A stretch of DNA of 64,000 bases from Nitrospirota bacterium (GCA_016214855.1 JACRMT010000005.1:62001-126000); one strand, 5' to 3'. Counted from the stretch's first letter, positions 8,695 through 18,600 are shown. A program made the numbers and translations. The notes: a model not told the origin generated them from the sequence alone.

Positions 8695-9804
8695 ATGTGC
8701 AGACTTGCCGCGATTACATCAAAAGAATACATCTCGCCCATGGAGCCTGTCCTTGCCCTTGAGACCATGAAAGAGGGACATGACGGATCAGGTCTCGGTT
8801 TGACGCTCAAGGATCTTGGGGGTGAGTTCGAGAAGCTGAAGAAGTATCCGGTCCTTTCGGGCATCTGTTCCCGGGACGGCAGGAAGGTCCTTGACGACTA
8901 TATGAAGAGACAGGGCTTCAAGCTCAAACATGAGTGGAAGCCGAAGACGCGTCCCGTGGACGATATCATCAGCCGCGGCCATTATTTTGCCCGTGCCTAT
9001 GATTACCCTGAGGCTTGCAGGAACAAGCCTGTAAAGGACAAGGAAGAACTCCTGATGTGTACGCGGCTTGCCCTGCGGAGGCTGGGAGAGTCAGACGGCT
9101 CCATCTTCGCCTTCTCTTTTTATCCTGATGTGATCACGATCAAGGAGGTCGGTGACCCGCTTCAGGTCGCAGAATTCTTCGGTCTTGACAGAGACAGTCT
9201 TAAGGCAAAGATCATCTTTGCCCAGGGAAGGCAGAACACCAATTATGCGATCTATCTCTATGCCTGTCACCCTTTCTTCATCCAGGGGTATTGTTCCATG
9301 ACCAATGGCGAGAATACGGCATTTGTGCCGATCAGGGAATACCTTTCGAGCAGGGGTTTCGCCGGGTACACAGGATACAACAGCGACAGCGAGGTCTTTA
9401 CCCACATCCTTCACTACACGGTGAGGCAGCTCGGGTTTCCGCTCCATTATTACAAGGATGTCATAACCCCTCTCAAATCGGCAGAGATCGTAAAAAGATC
9501 CGACGCTGATGCGGTGGGGCTGATGAAGCAGTCCATGCGGCAGCTCTGTATTGACGGCCCCAACATGGTGATCGGGTTTACACCTGACAACAGGGTATTC
9601 ATGGTGCAGGATTCGAAGAAGCTCAGGCCGGGTGTTGTGGGCGGCATGAAGGGCAGATACGCCCTCATGTCGGAAGAATGCGGCGTTGACAGCGCTGTGC
9701 CGAAAAGGGACAGGACAAAGGATATTTTCCCGATGAAATACGATATGGTGATCATTTCACCGGATGCACAGGAGGTGAAGGTATGGAACCAGCTGCACGG
9801 TTAG
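8695..9804 (+). CDS. Glutamate synthase-like class II glutamine amidotransferase subunit (GltB domain 1)
   Basis: The N-terminal nucleophile amidotransferase part of a split, archaeal-type glutamate synthase; it would release ammonia from glutamine. I place the start at 8695, where the protein begins MCRLAAITSKEY. This family needs Cys as residue 2, the processed catalytic nucleophile. A GAGGTA ribosome site lies before this ATG. A longer frame opening at 8656 would bury the Cys at position 15. The 369 residues are a stand-alone glutaminase domain. The last codons overlap the ATG at 9783 that opens the next gene, so translation is probably coupled. Confidence 0.85.
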   Translation: MCRLAAITSKEYISPMEPVLALETMKEGHDGSGLGLTLKDLGGEFEKLKKYPVLSGICSRDGRKVLDDYMKRQGFKLKHEWKPKTRPVDDIISRGHYFARAYDYPEACRNKPVKDKEELLMCTRLALRRLGESDGSIFAFSFYPDVITIKEVGDPLQVAEFFGLDRDSLKAKIIFAQGRQNTNYAIYLYACHPFFIQGYCSMTNGENTAFVPIREYLSSRGFAGYTGYNSDSEVFTHILHYTVRQLGFPLHYYKDVITPLKSAEIVKRSDADAVGLMKQSMRQLCIDGPNMVIGFTPDNRVFMVQDSKKLRPGVVGGMKGRYALMSEECGVDSAVPKRDRTKDIFPMKYDMVIISPDAQEVKVWNQLHG

Positions 9805-9902
9805 ACAATAATCATAAACTCTCGCTCAGGGAGTTCCCCTATATCATCCGCTGGAGGGATGACCCCCTCTGCCGACGCCGTCTTCTGTTCGGCAGGTTGT
9901 CC
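9783..9902 (+). pseudogene. Out-of-frame 5' end of the FMN-domain glutamate synthase gene (apparent frameshift)
   Basis: An ATG at 9783 overlaps the end of the preceding gene and is preceded by a strong ribosome site (GGAGGTG). It opens a frame reading MEPAARLDNNHKLSLREFPY and then IIRWRDDP, after which the sense appears to switch to the frame of the downstream gene. At 9863-9867 there is a run of five C. One added C would join RWRDDP directly to PLPTPSSVRQVVQMVEQVKD and the ferredoxin motif of the next entry. Either a sequencing or assembly indel, a true mutation, or a slippage site explains this. Confidence 0.6.
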
Positions 9903-9904
9903 AG

Positions 9905-11353
9905 ATGGTCGAGCAGGTGAAGGATATGGAACGCTACTGCACAGGCTGCGGTTCCTGCACACTGGTATGCCCGAACGAGGCGATCGAGCCGGAGCTTAAT
10001 CCCCAGTCCAAGTTCCTCCACTATAAGAACAAGGGCGGTGATGGATATAAACGGGGCGGAAGAAGGAACGATCCGGCTGTATCAACGCTTGACAGGCTGA
10101 AGTTCACCAGGATATCGATGCTCACTGACCCTGCGCTTGATGCGGGAAGGCATGAGTTCCGGATCAGGACATTGTTAGGCCGGGTCATGTCGCCCGAACA
10201 GATGCCGCTTTCGGTGGTTGGCGACAGGCTCCGGATGGACAAGAAGAGCGATATCTTTATCCCGCCGGTCCGGGAGATATACCCGATCATGATCGGCTCC
10301 ATGTCTATCGGCGCGCTTTCCCCGCCTATGTGGGAAGGCCTTGCCATGGGAGTGGCATACCTCAATGAAGTCGAGGGAATGCCTGTTGTGATGTGCTCGG
10401 GAGAGGGCGGTATGCCGCCACGGCTGCTCAGATCCCGCTATCTTAAATATTTCATAATCCAGATAGCCTCGGGCTATTTCGGCTGGGACGAGATCGTCAG
10501 ATCGATCCCGCATATGATCGAAGACCCTGCTGCCATTGAGATCAAATACGGTCAGGGAGCAAAGCCCGGGGACGGCGGTCTGCTGATGGCAGCGAAGGTG
10601 CTGAAGCTGATCTCGAAGATCCGCGGCGTGCCCCAGTTCGTTGACCTTGCATCGCCTCCGACTCATCAGACGAAATACTCGATCGAAGAGGCGGTCGCAA
10701 AGATGATCCAGTCCATGTCCATGGCCTGGGGCTTCAGGGTGCCGGTCTATCCGAAGATCTCAGGGTCCAAGACCGCAAAGGCAGTCCTGAATAATCTTGC
10801 AAGGAACCCCTTTGCCGCAGGACTCTGCATTGATGGTGAGGACGGCGGTACAGGCGCAGCATACAATGTTTCGATGGACAAGATGGGACATCCGATCGCA
10901 TCGAACATCAGGGAGTGCTACCTTGACCTGGTAAAGCAGGGCAAGCAGAACGAACTGCCGCTTATTGCAGCAGGTGGTGTCGGCAAGAAGGGTAATCTCG
11001 CGGCAAATGCGGCCGCGCTGATCATGCTTGGCGCATCAGGCGTGGCGATCGGAAAATACATTATGCAGGCTGCAGCAGATTGCTTTGGCGATGAATACAA
11101 CCGTTGCAACCTCTGCAATGTCGGCAAATGCCCGCGCGGTATCACGACGCAGGACCCGAAGCTGTACCGGCGGCTTGATCCAGACAAGGTGGCAGAGCGC
11201 GTTGTTGAGGTTTTTAAGGCAGCAGACACTGAGCTGAAGAAGATCTTTGCTCCCCTGGGGAGATCGACAGAGCTGCCTATCGGCATGTCAGACGGCTTGA
11301 GCGTTGACGACAAAGCAATTGCAGAGAGGTTGGGAATAAGCTATGCGTGCTAA
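9905..11353 (+). CDS. Glutamate synthase-like FMN/Fe-S subunit (GltB domain 2) with N-terminal ferredoxin motif
   Basis: The central synthase domain: a FMN TIM barrel that makes glutamate from 2-oxoglutarate and ammonia. The uninterrupted frame starts at 9905 and has 482 residues. It opens with a 4Fe-4S motif CTGCGSCTLVCPN (residues 12-23). The FMN-barrel features follow: GSMSIGALSPPMWEGLAMG (about 119), KYGQGAKPGDGG, DGEDGGTGAAY (about 305) and AAGGVGKKGNLAANAAALIMLG. A Cys cluster CNLCNVGKCPRGI follows near 400. The true N-terminus is probably at 9783 in another frame (see that entry), adding about 40 residues. It overlaps the next gene by 11 nt, which fits tight coupling in a three-gene enzyme operon. 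Confidence 0.85.
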   Translation: MVEQVKDMERYCTGCGSCTLVCPNEAIEPELNPQSKFLHYKNKGGDGYKRGGRRNDPAVSTLDRLKFTRISMLTDPALDAGRHEFRIRTLLGRVMSPEQMPLSVVGDRLRMDKKSDIFIPPVREIYPIMIGSMSIGALSPPMWEGLAMGVAYLNEVEGMPVVMCSGEGGMPPRLLRSRYLKYFIIQIASGYFGWDEIVRSIPHMIEDPAAIEIKYGQGAKPGDGGLLMAAKVLKLISKIRGVPQFVDLASPPTHQTKYSIEEAVAKMIQSMSMAWGFRVPVYPKISGSKTAKAVLNNLARNPFAAGLCIDGEDGGTGAAYNVSMDKMGHPIASNIRECYLDLVKQGKQNELPLIAAGGVGKKGNLAANAAALIMLGASGVAIGKYIMQAAADCFGDEYNRCNLCNVGKCPRGITTQDPKLYRRLDPDKVAERVVEVFKAADTELKKIFAPLGRSTELPIGMSDGLSVDDKAIAERLGISYAC

Positions 11354-13757
11354 AGGCGGCAAGAAGTTAACAGTAATGAGTAATGAGAAGAAAAACACAA
11401 AGAAAAAAGATTCTTTACCCATCACCCATCACCCATCACCCTTTACCATTAAGGGTAATGTCAGCGGCAATCGTGTTCCTTCCCGGATACTTGAGGAACA
11501 GATCCAGGAGGCTGTGAAGAGCGGTGTTCGCGAGCTGCGCGTGATCGCTGAGGGTCAGCATGGCATTGGCGGCCGCATCTGGCCGAAAGGCGAGACCATA
11601 AAGATCACGGTTGAAGGTACGGCAGGCCAGAGGATCGGCAGCATGGGCATGGATGGGACCGAGATCCTGGTTAAAGGCAGCGCTTCTGATGATGCAGGCT
11701 GGATAAACTGCGGTGCAAAGATCACGGTGCTCGGCGATGTTACGAACGGCGCGTTCAATGCTGCTGCGCAGGGCATTCTTTATGTGCAGGGCGGCGGCGG
11801 TGCGCGCTGCGACACCATGACCAAACGCAATCCGCGCTTTGAACCTCCGCAGTCCTGGTATTTCAGGAATGTCGGGGACTCCTTTGCAGAGTTCAAGGCA
11901 GGGGGCATTGCAGTAGTCTGCGGCGTAAATTCCCGGAATCCCGAGAACATATTAGGATACCGTCCCTGTGTCGGCATGGTCGGCGGCACTATCTATTTCC
12001 GCGGCCCGATCCAGGGTTACAGCGAAAAGGATGTGAAGCTTCTTGACCTTACTGAGCAGGACTGGGAATGGCTGACGACGAACATGAAGCCCTATCTCGA
12101 AGCGATCGACCGGACTTCTCATTACGAAGAGCTCACCAGCTCTGTTTCAGACTGGAAAAAGCTCATGGCTTACACGCCTCAGGAGAAGAGGGCGAAAAAG
12201 CCGCTTAAGATGTCCACGGTCGACTTCCGCAAGAACAACTGGGAAAAGGCTGTTGGCCAGGGAGGGATCTTTGCCGAATACCTTGACCATGACCTTACCC
12301 TGCTTCCTTACATTACGACCGGCAGAGAAAGAAGAAACAAGCCGATCTGGGCGAATGAGAAATATAACCCTCCCTGTGCCTATGCATGCCCAACGCTCAT
12401 TCCTTCGCACAAAAGGGCAACGCTTATCAGGCAGGGTCTGCTTCAGGAATCTCTGGACCTGGTGCTCAGATACAGCCCGCTTCCTGCAACGGTCTGCGGC
12501 CAGATATGTCCGAACCTCTGTATGACAGGCTGCACCAGAGGCCTCATTGACAAGCCTCTTGCGATCGATAAGCTCGGCAGTCTTGCCCTTGATCTGCCTG
12601 CTCCGAAAAAGGAGAAGCCGACCAATCATAAAATAGCGGTCATCGGCGGCGGGCCCGGCGGACTCAGCGCTGCCTGGCAGCTTGCCCTTAAGGGACATAG
12701 CGTAGATCTTTATGAGGCATCAGGAAAGCTCGGCGGAAAGATCGAACATTGCATACCGCGGGAGCGTCTGCCGCACCAGATCCTTGAGAAAGAGCTGTCG
12801 AGGTTCAGCGAGCTTGGGGTAAAGGTTCAGCTTAATGCCGAGATCGACCGGAAGAAATACGGTGAGATCTACAAGGAGCATGAGATCGTGATCGTTGCTG
12901 TTGGAGCACAGAAGGGCCGGATGATCCCATTCCCCGGTTCCGATCATGTGGCTACTGCGTACGATTTTCTGAAGGAGACGAACAGCGGCAAGATCCACGA
13001 CCTCAAAGGCAAGAAAGTCGTGGTGATCGGTGCCGGTAATGTAGGTATGGACGTGGCGTCCGAGGCGTACAACTTCGGCGCAGAGTCGGTCATTGCAGTT
13101 GATATCCAGAAGCCTGCTGCATTCGGCAAGGAGATGGAAGCTGCAACGTCAAAAGGCACGCAGATCCTGTACCCGAAGATCACCGAACGGTACGATCATG
13201 CAGGGAAGATGATCTATTTCAAGGACGGTTCTTCTCTTGACGCGGATGTGGTGATCATCTCTGTCGGCGATGTGCCGGTGCTCGATTTCCTCCCTTCCGA
13301 CGTCCATACAGAGCGCGGCTGGATCGCGGTCAACAACATCAACCAGACCTCCGACGTAAAGGTCTTTGCTATCGGCGATGTAACCGGCCTTGGGCTGGTG
13401 ACCCACGCGATCGGCCAGGGAAGACTTGTTGCAGAGACCGTGCATTATCAGCTCATGCATGCACCGCGCGCGCCGGAGATCAAGCAGGTCATTTCGTATG
13501 AAAAGATCAAGCGGGAATACTATGAGGCAAGCACCGGAGACTTCACGGTCGAGAAAGAAGGGCATAAATGTCTGTCCTGTGCGTCCTGCCGTGACTGTCA
13601 CATGTGCGAGGCGACCTGCTACTGGGGTGCTATCAGCCGGAATGAGCTTGAAGGCGGGGCGTTTGAGTATGTGGTTGATGAGGAAAAATGCATCGGCTGC
13701 GGATTCTGCGCAGGTATCTGCCCGACCGGGGTCTGGGAGATGATAGAGAACGTATAA
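11343..13757 (+). CDS. Fused glutamate synthase GXGXG domain and GltD-like FAD/NAD(P) oxidoreductase with C-terminal 2[4Fe-4S]
   Basis: This 804-residue fusion supplies the structural beta-helix and the electron-donating half of the enzyme. Residues about 40-240 are the GXGXG domain (GQHGIGGRIWPKGETI, GTAGQRIGSMGMDG, NCGAKITVLGDVTNGAFN). About 335-420 is a GltD/DPYD N-terminal Fe-S region (CAYACP, CGQICPNLC). An FAD site GGGPGGLSAAW lies near 434 and an NAD(P) site GAGNVGMDVA near 560. The C-terminus carries a ferredoxin domain with CLSCASCRDCHMC and CIGCGFCAGICP. Residues about 12-35 are a low-complexity insert encoded by a 7-bp repeat array, a likely intrusion. A strong terminator follows the stop. 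Confidence 0.85.
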   Translation: MRAKGGKKLTVMSNEKKNTKKKDSLPITHHPSPFTIKGNVSGNRVPSRILEEQIQEAVKSGVRELRVIAEGQHGIGGRIWPKGETIKITVEGTAGQRIGSMGMDGTEILVKGSASDDAGWINCGAKITVLGDVTNGAFNAAAQGILYVQGGGGARCDTMTKRNPRFEPPQSWYFRNVGDSFAEFKAGGIAVVCGVNSRNPENILGYRPCVGMVGGTIYFRGPIQGYSEKDVKLLDLTEQDWEWLTTNMKPYLEAIDRTSHYEELTSSVSDWKKLMAYTPQEKRAKKPLKMSTVDFRKNNWEKAVGQGGIFAEYLDHDLTLLPYITTGRERRNKPIWANEKYNPPCAYACPTLIPSHKRATLIRQGLLQESLDLVLRYSPLPATVCGQICPNLCMTGCTRGLIDKPLAIDKLGSLALDLPAPKKEKPTNHKIAVIGGGPGGLSAAWQLALKGHSVDLYEASGKLGGKIEHCIPRERLPHQILEKELSRFSELGVKVQLNAEIDRKKYGEIYKEHEIVIVAVGAQKGRMIPFPGSDHVATAYDFLKETNSGKIHDLKGKKVVVIGAGNVGMDVASEAYNFGAESVIAVDIQKPAAFGKEMEAATSKGTQILYPKITERYDHAGKMIYFKDGSSLDADVVIISVGDVPVLDFLPSDVHTERGWIAVNNINQTSDVKVFAIGDVTGLGLVTHAIGQGRLVAETVHYQLMHAPRAPEIKQVISYEKIKREYYEASTGDFTVEKEGHKCLSCASCRDCHMCEATCYWGAISRNELEGGAFEYVVDEEKCIGCGFCAGICPTGVWEMIENV
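11366..11453. repeat. Degenerate 7-bp tandem array, in frame inside the GXGXG/GltD fusion gene
   Basis: Period-7 units are visible: GTAATGA twice near 11382, then a poly-A-rich spacer, then ATCACCC three times flanked by TTTACC units (11413-11453). The array encodes the low-complexity N-terminal stretch of the fusion protein. It is one of several such arrays in the window. Confidence 0.7.
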
Positions 13758-13777
13758 ACAGTATCTTCATGATGATT

Positions 13778-13811
13778 AAAAGGGCCTGCAAACTTGCAGG
13801 CCCTTTTTTTA
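13778..13811. terminator. Strong bidirectional rho-independent terminator
   Basis: A 14-bp perfect stem, AAAAGGGCCTGCAA paired with its complement around a 2-nt apparent loop, flanked by A-run and T-run. It ends the glutamate synthase operon on the plus strand and can also end the convergent Cache-protein gene. Confidence 0.9.
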
Positions 13812-13852
13812 TTGTTGATCGTGATGAGGAGCAGGCCGGTCTTCAGAAAACC

Positions 13853-14410
13853 CTACTTCATCTTTCTCGGGTTAACGCCGAAGGTGATTGCGCCAATCAC
13901 CTTGCTGCCGTCCTTTACGGGGACTGAGACCTGTACGATCTCCTCGCTGATACTTTTGTCGAAATTGACTTCGGAAATATGGATCGCCCCTTTTCCACCC
14001 TTGTAGGACTCAATGAATTTGTCTTCGTCGCCCTGCCAGTAATCAGATGTCTTGTTGGTCATGCAGACGTTAGCTCCCTGATTATCCATCGCAAATATCT
14101 CGACGATCTGCGGCAAGGTCTTTGTTATCTCTTTCAGACGTTTAGCACATTCAGAGTCCATAAGACTCCTCATGAAGTCGTTAACACCGGATACAGCCAT
14201 CCATTTATTATCTGCTTCCTGGATCTGAGATAGGGTCTTGCCCCTGGCATTTTCTTCTTTCACGGCGGCTACGATTACCGCGTCTGTTCCGTATTTCGCA
14301 AGCGTTGCGGCGAGATCAACTACCTTCTGCGGTGCTTTGTCGCCGGCGAATGCGCAGGTCACAGAAACGGAAAACCAGATAGCACAGAGCAGCATTGCAG
14401 TCTTCTTCAT
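13853..14410 (-). CDS. Periplasmic single Cache (PDC-type) sensor-domain protein
   Basis: Begins with a clear signal peptide (MKKTAMLLCAIWFSVSVTCA, cleavage near AFAG). The rest is one extracytoplasmic sensor domain with the PDC/Cache core. It shows EIFAMDNQGANVCMTNKTSDYWQGDEDKF (key part YWQGDE), then EVNFDKSISEEIVQVSVPV and a closing GAITFGV strand. At 185 residues there is no output domain, so it must act as a ligand-binding or sensory accessory protein, or simply a secreted binder. Similar stand-alone proteins are often annotated as Cache or chemotaxis-like. AGGGAGGAA precedes the start. It is convergent with the glutamate synthase operon. Confidence 0.8.
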   Translation of the reverse strand: MKKTAMLLCAIWFSVSVTCAFAGDKAPQKVVDLAATLAKYGTDAVIVAAVKEENARGKTLSQIQEADNKWMAVSGVNDFMRSLMDSECAKRLKEITKTLPQIVEIFAMDNQGANVCMTNKTSDYWQGDEDKFIESYKGGKGAIHISEVNFDKSISEEIVQVSVPVKDGSKVIGAITFGVNPRKMK

Positions 14411-14587
14411 GGCATGTTCCTCCCTTTTTTGCTATGGATATTCATGTAATACCAGACAAATTTATGATACTCCCTGTGGTGCGGATTTGTATAGATATGC
14501 TATGGTTGCTGCCATCAGTGAGGCGATGAAGGAGAGAAGGCTGACATAACGGTCAACCATGGAGGGGACTGAGGGGCTATTTTATTT

Positions 14588-15148
14588 TCAGAAAAGTTTG
14601 CTGACCGGCTTTTCTCTGCCCAGAATTCGACAGATCGCCTGGGCAAGATCTTTTTCAACAGAGAAGGCTCCTTCGATATGCAGTTCAAGGATAAAATCGA
14701 TCTTGTCGATCAGGCGCTTCATGTTCTTGATGCATCCGGTGATCTGTATGATCTGGACGTTCTTCATGTCCAGCAGCCTGCTGATCTGGGCGTACTCTGC
14801 GTCGCTCCTGCCATAAACCTCATCAATGATCAGGATGACCGGCTGGGTGATCGTTAAAAACCCCTCTATGTCCTCGATGATCCTGATGTCTTTCTTTAAT
14901 GAATTGATATACGTGAGGTATTTTTCATAGCTTCCCGGCCGCATCTTGCCCTCATAGTCAAGAGGGTTTCCCAGGTAATAGACATTGGTCGCATCTTTTA
15001 CCGCCTGTACCGTGTTTGTGATCTTGCCGACACCCTCGACACCGCAGATAAGGATATTCTTGCCCTGAGCGATCGCCTTCCGTATGTTTTCGATGTTGTT
15101 TCCGGTGAAGGAATTCTGGACCGGATGTTGTGTATTTTCTTTCTTCAT
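14588..15148 (-). CDS. P-loop ATPase with atypical Walker A
   Basis: A small 186-residue cytoplasmic protein with an AAA/GspE-like P-loop core. The Walker A is GVEGVGKIT (about residues 37-45). Ile replaces the usual Ser/Thr directly after the Lys, with Thr one place later. The Walker B is PVILIIDEVYG (about 103-113), and a sensor-like IIQITGC strand follows. There is no C-terminal domain of known type, and the family is not recognised. It lies upstream of the Cache gene on the same strand with a gap of about 180 nt, so the two may or may not share a transcript. Confidence 0.7.
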   Translation of the reverse strand: MKKENTQHPVQNSFTGNNIENIRKAIAQGKNILICGVEGVGKITNTVQAVKDATNVYYLGNPLDYEGKMRPGSYEKYLTYINSLKKDIRIIEDIEGFLTITQPVILIIDEVYGRSDAEYAQISRLLDMKNVQIIQITGCIKNMKRLIDKIDFILELHIEGAFSVEKDLAQAICRILGREKPVSKLF

Positions 15149-15297
15149 ATATCAGGTTATAAAGGATTGGCTACATTTTAGCATATTAGCTATCCTGATA
15201 TCGGGCGTATGGATGTCATATCAGCACCGTGGCCGGAGAACGTTCTATAATAAAAAAAGCAGCGATAGACAACTGAGCGATGGAAGGATGACACAAC

Positions 15298-15633
15298 ATG
15301 GATGACGTAAAGAGAATCCGCTACTACCACTTTATTGCAGGGGTGCTTGCGAATCAGCAGAATGACACTCTATGCAGTGACTGCAAGGCATTTACAAACA
15401 GTGTGCAGCATGTCCGGGAAGGCGTGGCTGAGTTTCTTGATGTCCAAGCAGCCGAACTGCCGGCCCTTTCGGAACAGGACTCGGCCATGCTTGCCGACAT
15501 CAGGACGATGCTTGCCGATCTTCATCCTGTGCCGGACGCTGTCGGTCAGAAGAAGGCAGGAAACTGCAATCTGCCGCAGGGCGTCTGTTTTGTGAAATCC
15601 TCGAAGGCACTTATCGAAAGGGTCTGCTCCTGA
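15298..15633 (+). CDS. Hypothetical protein, 111 residues, Cys-containing
   Basis: Not recognised. A soluble, mostly helical sequence opening MDDVKRIRYYHFIAGVLANQ. A CSDC pair lies near residue 26 and lone Cys residues near 91, 96 and 110, which could bind metal or form disulfides. GGAAGGATGA upstream of the ATG may act as ribosome site. It lies 17 nt before the AsmA-like gene on the same strand and is probably co-transcribed with it. Confidence 0.6.
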   Translation: MDDVKRIRYYHFIAGVLANQQNDTLCSDCKAFTNSVQHVREGVAEFLDVQAAELPALSEQDSAMLADIRTMLADLHPVPDAVGQKKAGNCNLPQGVCFVKSSKALIERVCS

Positions 15634-15650
15634 TCAAATGAGAAACGGTT

Positions 15651-18600
15651 ATGCTTTCCATCAGCAGTAAGAAGCTTCTCAGGCGGCTGTACATAGCAGC
15701 AGGGTTGATCCTGCTCATCGGTGCTGTTGCCGCATTTCTTCTGCCGCGCTTCATCAGCAGGGAAATGGTCCGGGAGAAGATCGTGTACATCCTCTCTCAG
15801 AGCATCGCCGGCACAGTCACTTTTCAAGAAGCGGATATATCCGTGTTTCCCCTTCCGCGCGTCATTATCCGGAATGCGGGCCTGACCATTCCGGATAAGG
15901 TGAGCGGAACGATCAGGACCGTCACGATCTTTCCTGCGCTGAGACCTCTTTTCCGCGGAGAAGTGAGACTTGCAAAGATGCAGATAGATGAACCGTCTTT
16001 TACCCTCCGTATCCCTGCCGAAAGAGATGATAAGATAGAGACTCTTGATGAGATAGTCGTCTTGATGCGTTCGCTGACCCTCGGTGCGCCGGATATCAGG
16101 CTCAGCATTAACCATGGGGGCATTGTTCTTGAGAAGCCTGGCCGCTCTCCGGTTTCTGTGAAGGATATCTGGCTGCGCGCAGAGCTTACAAACACGAAAG
16201 ACGAAGTTGTACTCACCATCGACAGACTGAGCAGCACAGACCCCGGCATGTTCCTGTCCGGAGCATTCAGGGTCAACCCTTCTGCAAATATGATCGGCCT
16301 TGAGGCAAAGGGAAAGGGTCTTGATATCCCTTCTGTGAGACACGCGACCCTTGCCTTTGCAGATGATGTCCCGGTGCTGCTGGAGATCTTTGATATCCTG
16401 AGAGGAGGCACCGTAGAGCAGATCTCTTTTGTGAGCAGCGGCAGTGCCCTTGCTGACCTGGGGAAAGCGGCGAACATGAAGATCAAAGGAAGACTGAATA
16501 AGGGTGCCGTTATGCTTTCCCGGCTCGGTCTTGATTTCAGGGATGTCAGCGGAAACTGCGATATAACAGAAGGCATTCTCCAGGGCAGTGAGCTCAGGGG
16601 TGAGCTTATGCATTCGCGGATAAGCGACGGCAAGCTCAGGATCGGCCTGAAAGGAAAGGATGCGCCATTTCAGGCTGATGCAGCTGTCTCTGCAGATATG
16701 AAGGACGTTCATGCTGTTCTGAACCGCGTAGTAAAGGATCCCGAATTTCATCAGGAACTTGGTCATATACGGACAATGGACGGCAAGGCAGAAGGAAGAC
16801 TTGCTCTGGGCGAAAGTCTGGCATCAGTCAGGGCAAAGGTGGATATTACAAAACTGAAATTTTCTGTCAACTATGACAGGGTTCCCTTGCCCATAGCAGT
16901 TCACCAGGGAGGCTTTTCCTATGATGATACGGGAGTTGCTGTGAAGGACCTGGCGGGAACGATAGGAACGTCTGCTTTTTCCGGGTTGGCTGCAGGGCTG
17001 CAGACCGGAGACAGGGCTTTTCTCAGGATCCTCTCAGGGAAGGGGACCATTAATGCTGCAGAGGTGCATCGCTGGCTTTCGTCTTATGAGAAACTGAAGG
17101 CCCTGCCCGGCAAAATAACCTCTGTCAGCGGCAGGTTTAATCTGTCTTCCCTGGCCTTTCAGGGGCTGGTTATGAATTCGCAGAACTGGGATCTCACACT
17201 GTCTGGTACAGCCGAAAAACTGATGATTACTACTCCGCTTTTACCGGGCTCCCTGACCGTGAACAGCAGCAAGTTTGCCCTCAAGACCGGTCAGCTCACT
17301 TTTTCCGGTGCCGGTGTCAGATTTCTCGATGCCTCTCCGCTGATATCAGGTTCTCTCAATACATCGCTTGAGAATGTGAGAAAGGCCGATATCAGGCTTT
17401 CAGGGATGGTCGGTCCAAAGGCATTGCAATGGATAAAAACTGCCTTCAGTATTCCTGAATACATAAGGACCGACCAGACCATTGCCGTTTCAGATGCGCA
17501 TCTGACATGGCAGGAAAAGGGGGAGACAGCATTTCAGGGTGCAATGAGGACAGAGACCGGGCAGGCTGTCGTGATAGAGCTTGCAAAGGGTCTGGACCGC
17601 CTGACGATCAGCAGACTCGAACTGTCAGATGCAGTATCAAAAGCATCGTTCAGCATTGATCTTCAGGAAAAGAAAAAGCAGCTGAGCTTCAAGGGCAGAC
17701 TTGATACGTCTACTGCAGCCAGGATCATTACCACGCCGCAGATACAGGGCGGCATGGTGCAGGGCGATATTTCTGTCGGGTTCAGCGAGAGGGGCTCATC
17801 GGATATCATCGCCCAGGGCAGGCTCCGGGGCGAAAAGATCGTTCTGCCGTGGAAAAAGGATCTGTCGGTCATGATCGATTCAGTGGCATTAAACGCTGAC
17901 AGGGGCAGCATTATCGTAGACTCTGCCCGCATCAGGCTCGGCGAACATGCTGTCTTTCTGAAGGGGAATGCAACGCCAGAGGCGGGCGGCGTGGTTGTTG
18001 ACCTGGATATATCTTCTGATCGTATTGTATGGGATACTGTCATGAGGTCGGAGGGTGACAGCTCCAGGGAGCGGCTGCAATCAGAAAAGAAGAAAAAGCC
18101 GTTGAATGTTCAGGGTGTTGTCAGGCTGAAGGCTGAGAGGTTAGATTACCAGGGATTTTTGATTGCACCGTTCAGTGCGGACGTTACGCTGAATACGGGA
18201 AGAACGGATGTCAAGATAGGCAAATCCCGGGTCTGCGGCGTAGCGACGATCGGGGATATCAGCATTTCATCTGATAAGGCGGACCCGGAAATAGGCATTG
18301 ACCTGCATTTCGACGCATCAGATCAGGAATTGAAGCCGACTGTCACCTGCCTCTCCGGGGGAAGGAGCGACGCCACGGGGCGGTTTGCGCTCAACGGCCA
18401 TCTGAAGGGCCGCGGCAGGGTTGAGGATCTCAAGAAGCTCGTCGAAGGGAAGGTCGAACTGATCGCAAAAAAGGGGATCATTTATCGCTACAAGACACTG
18501 GATACGGTCCTTGATTTTCTTAACAGGGGCGAGGAGCTCAGCGGACAGATGCCAGACCTTGATAAAAGCGATCTCTCCTATGAATTGCTCAAGGTCACTG

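Noticed and set aside
15546..16766. 406-codon minus-strand frame
   Set aside because: Antisense shadow of the AsmA-like gene; His/Arg/Gln-rich composition typical of shadow frames.
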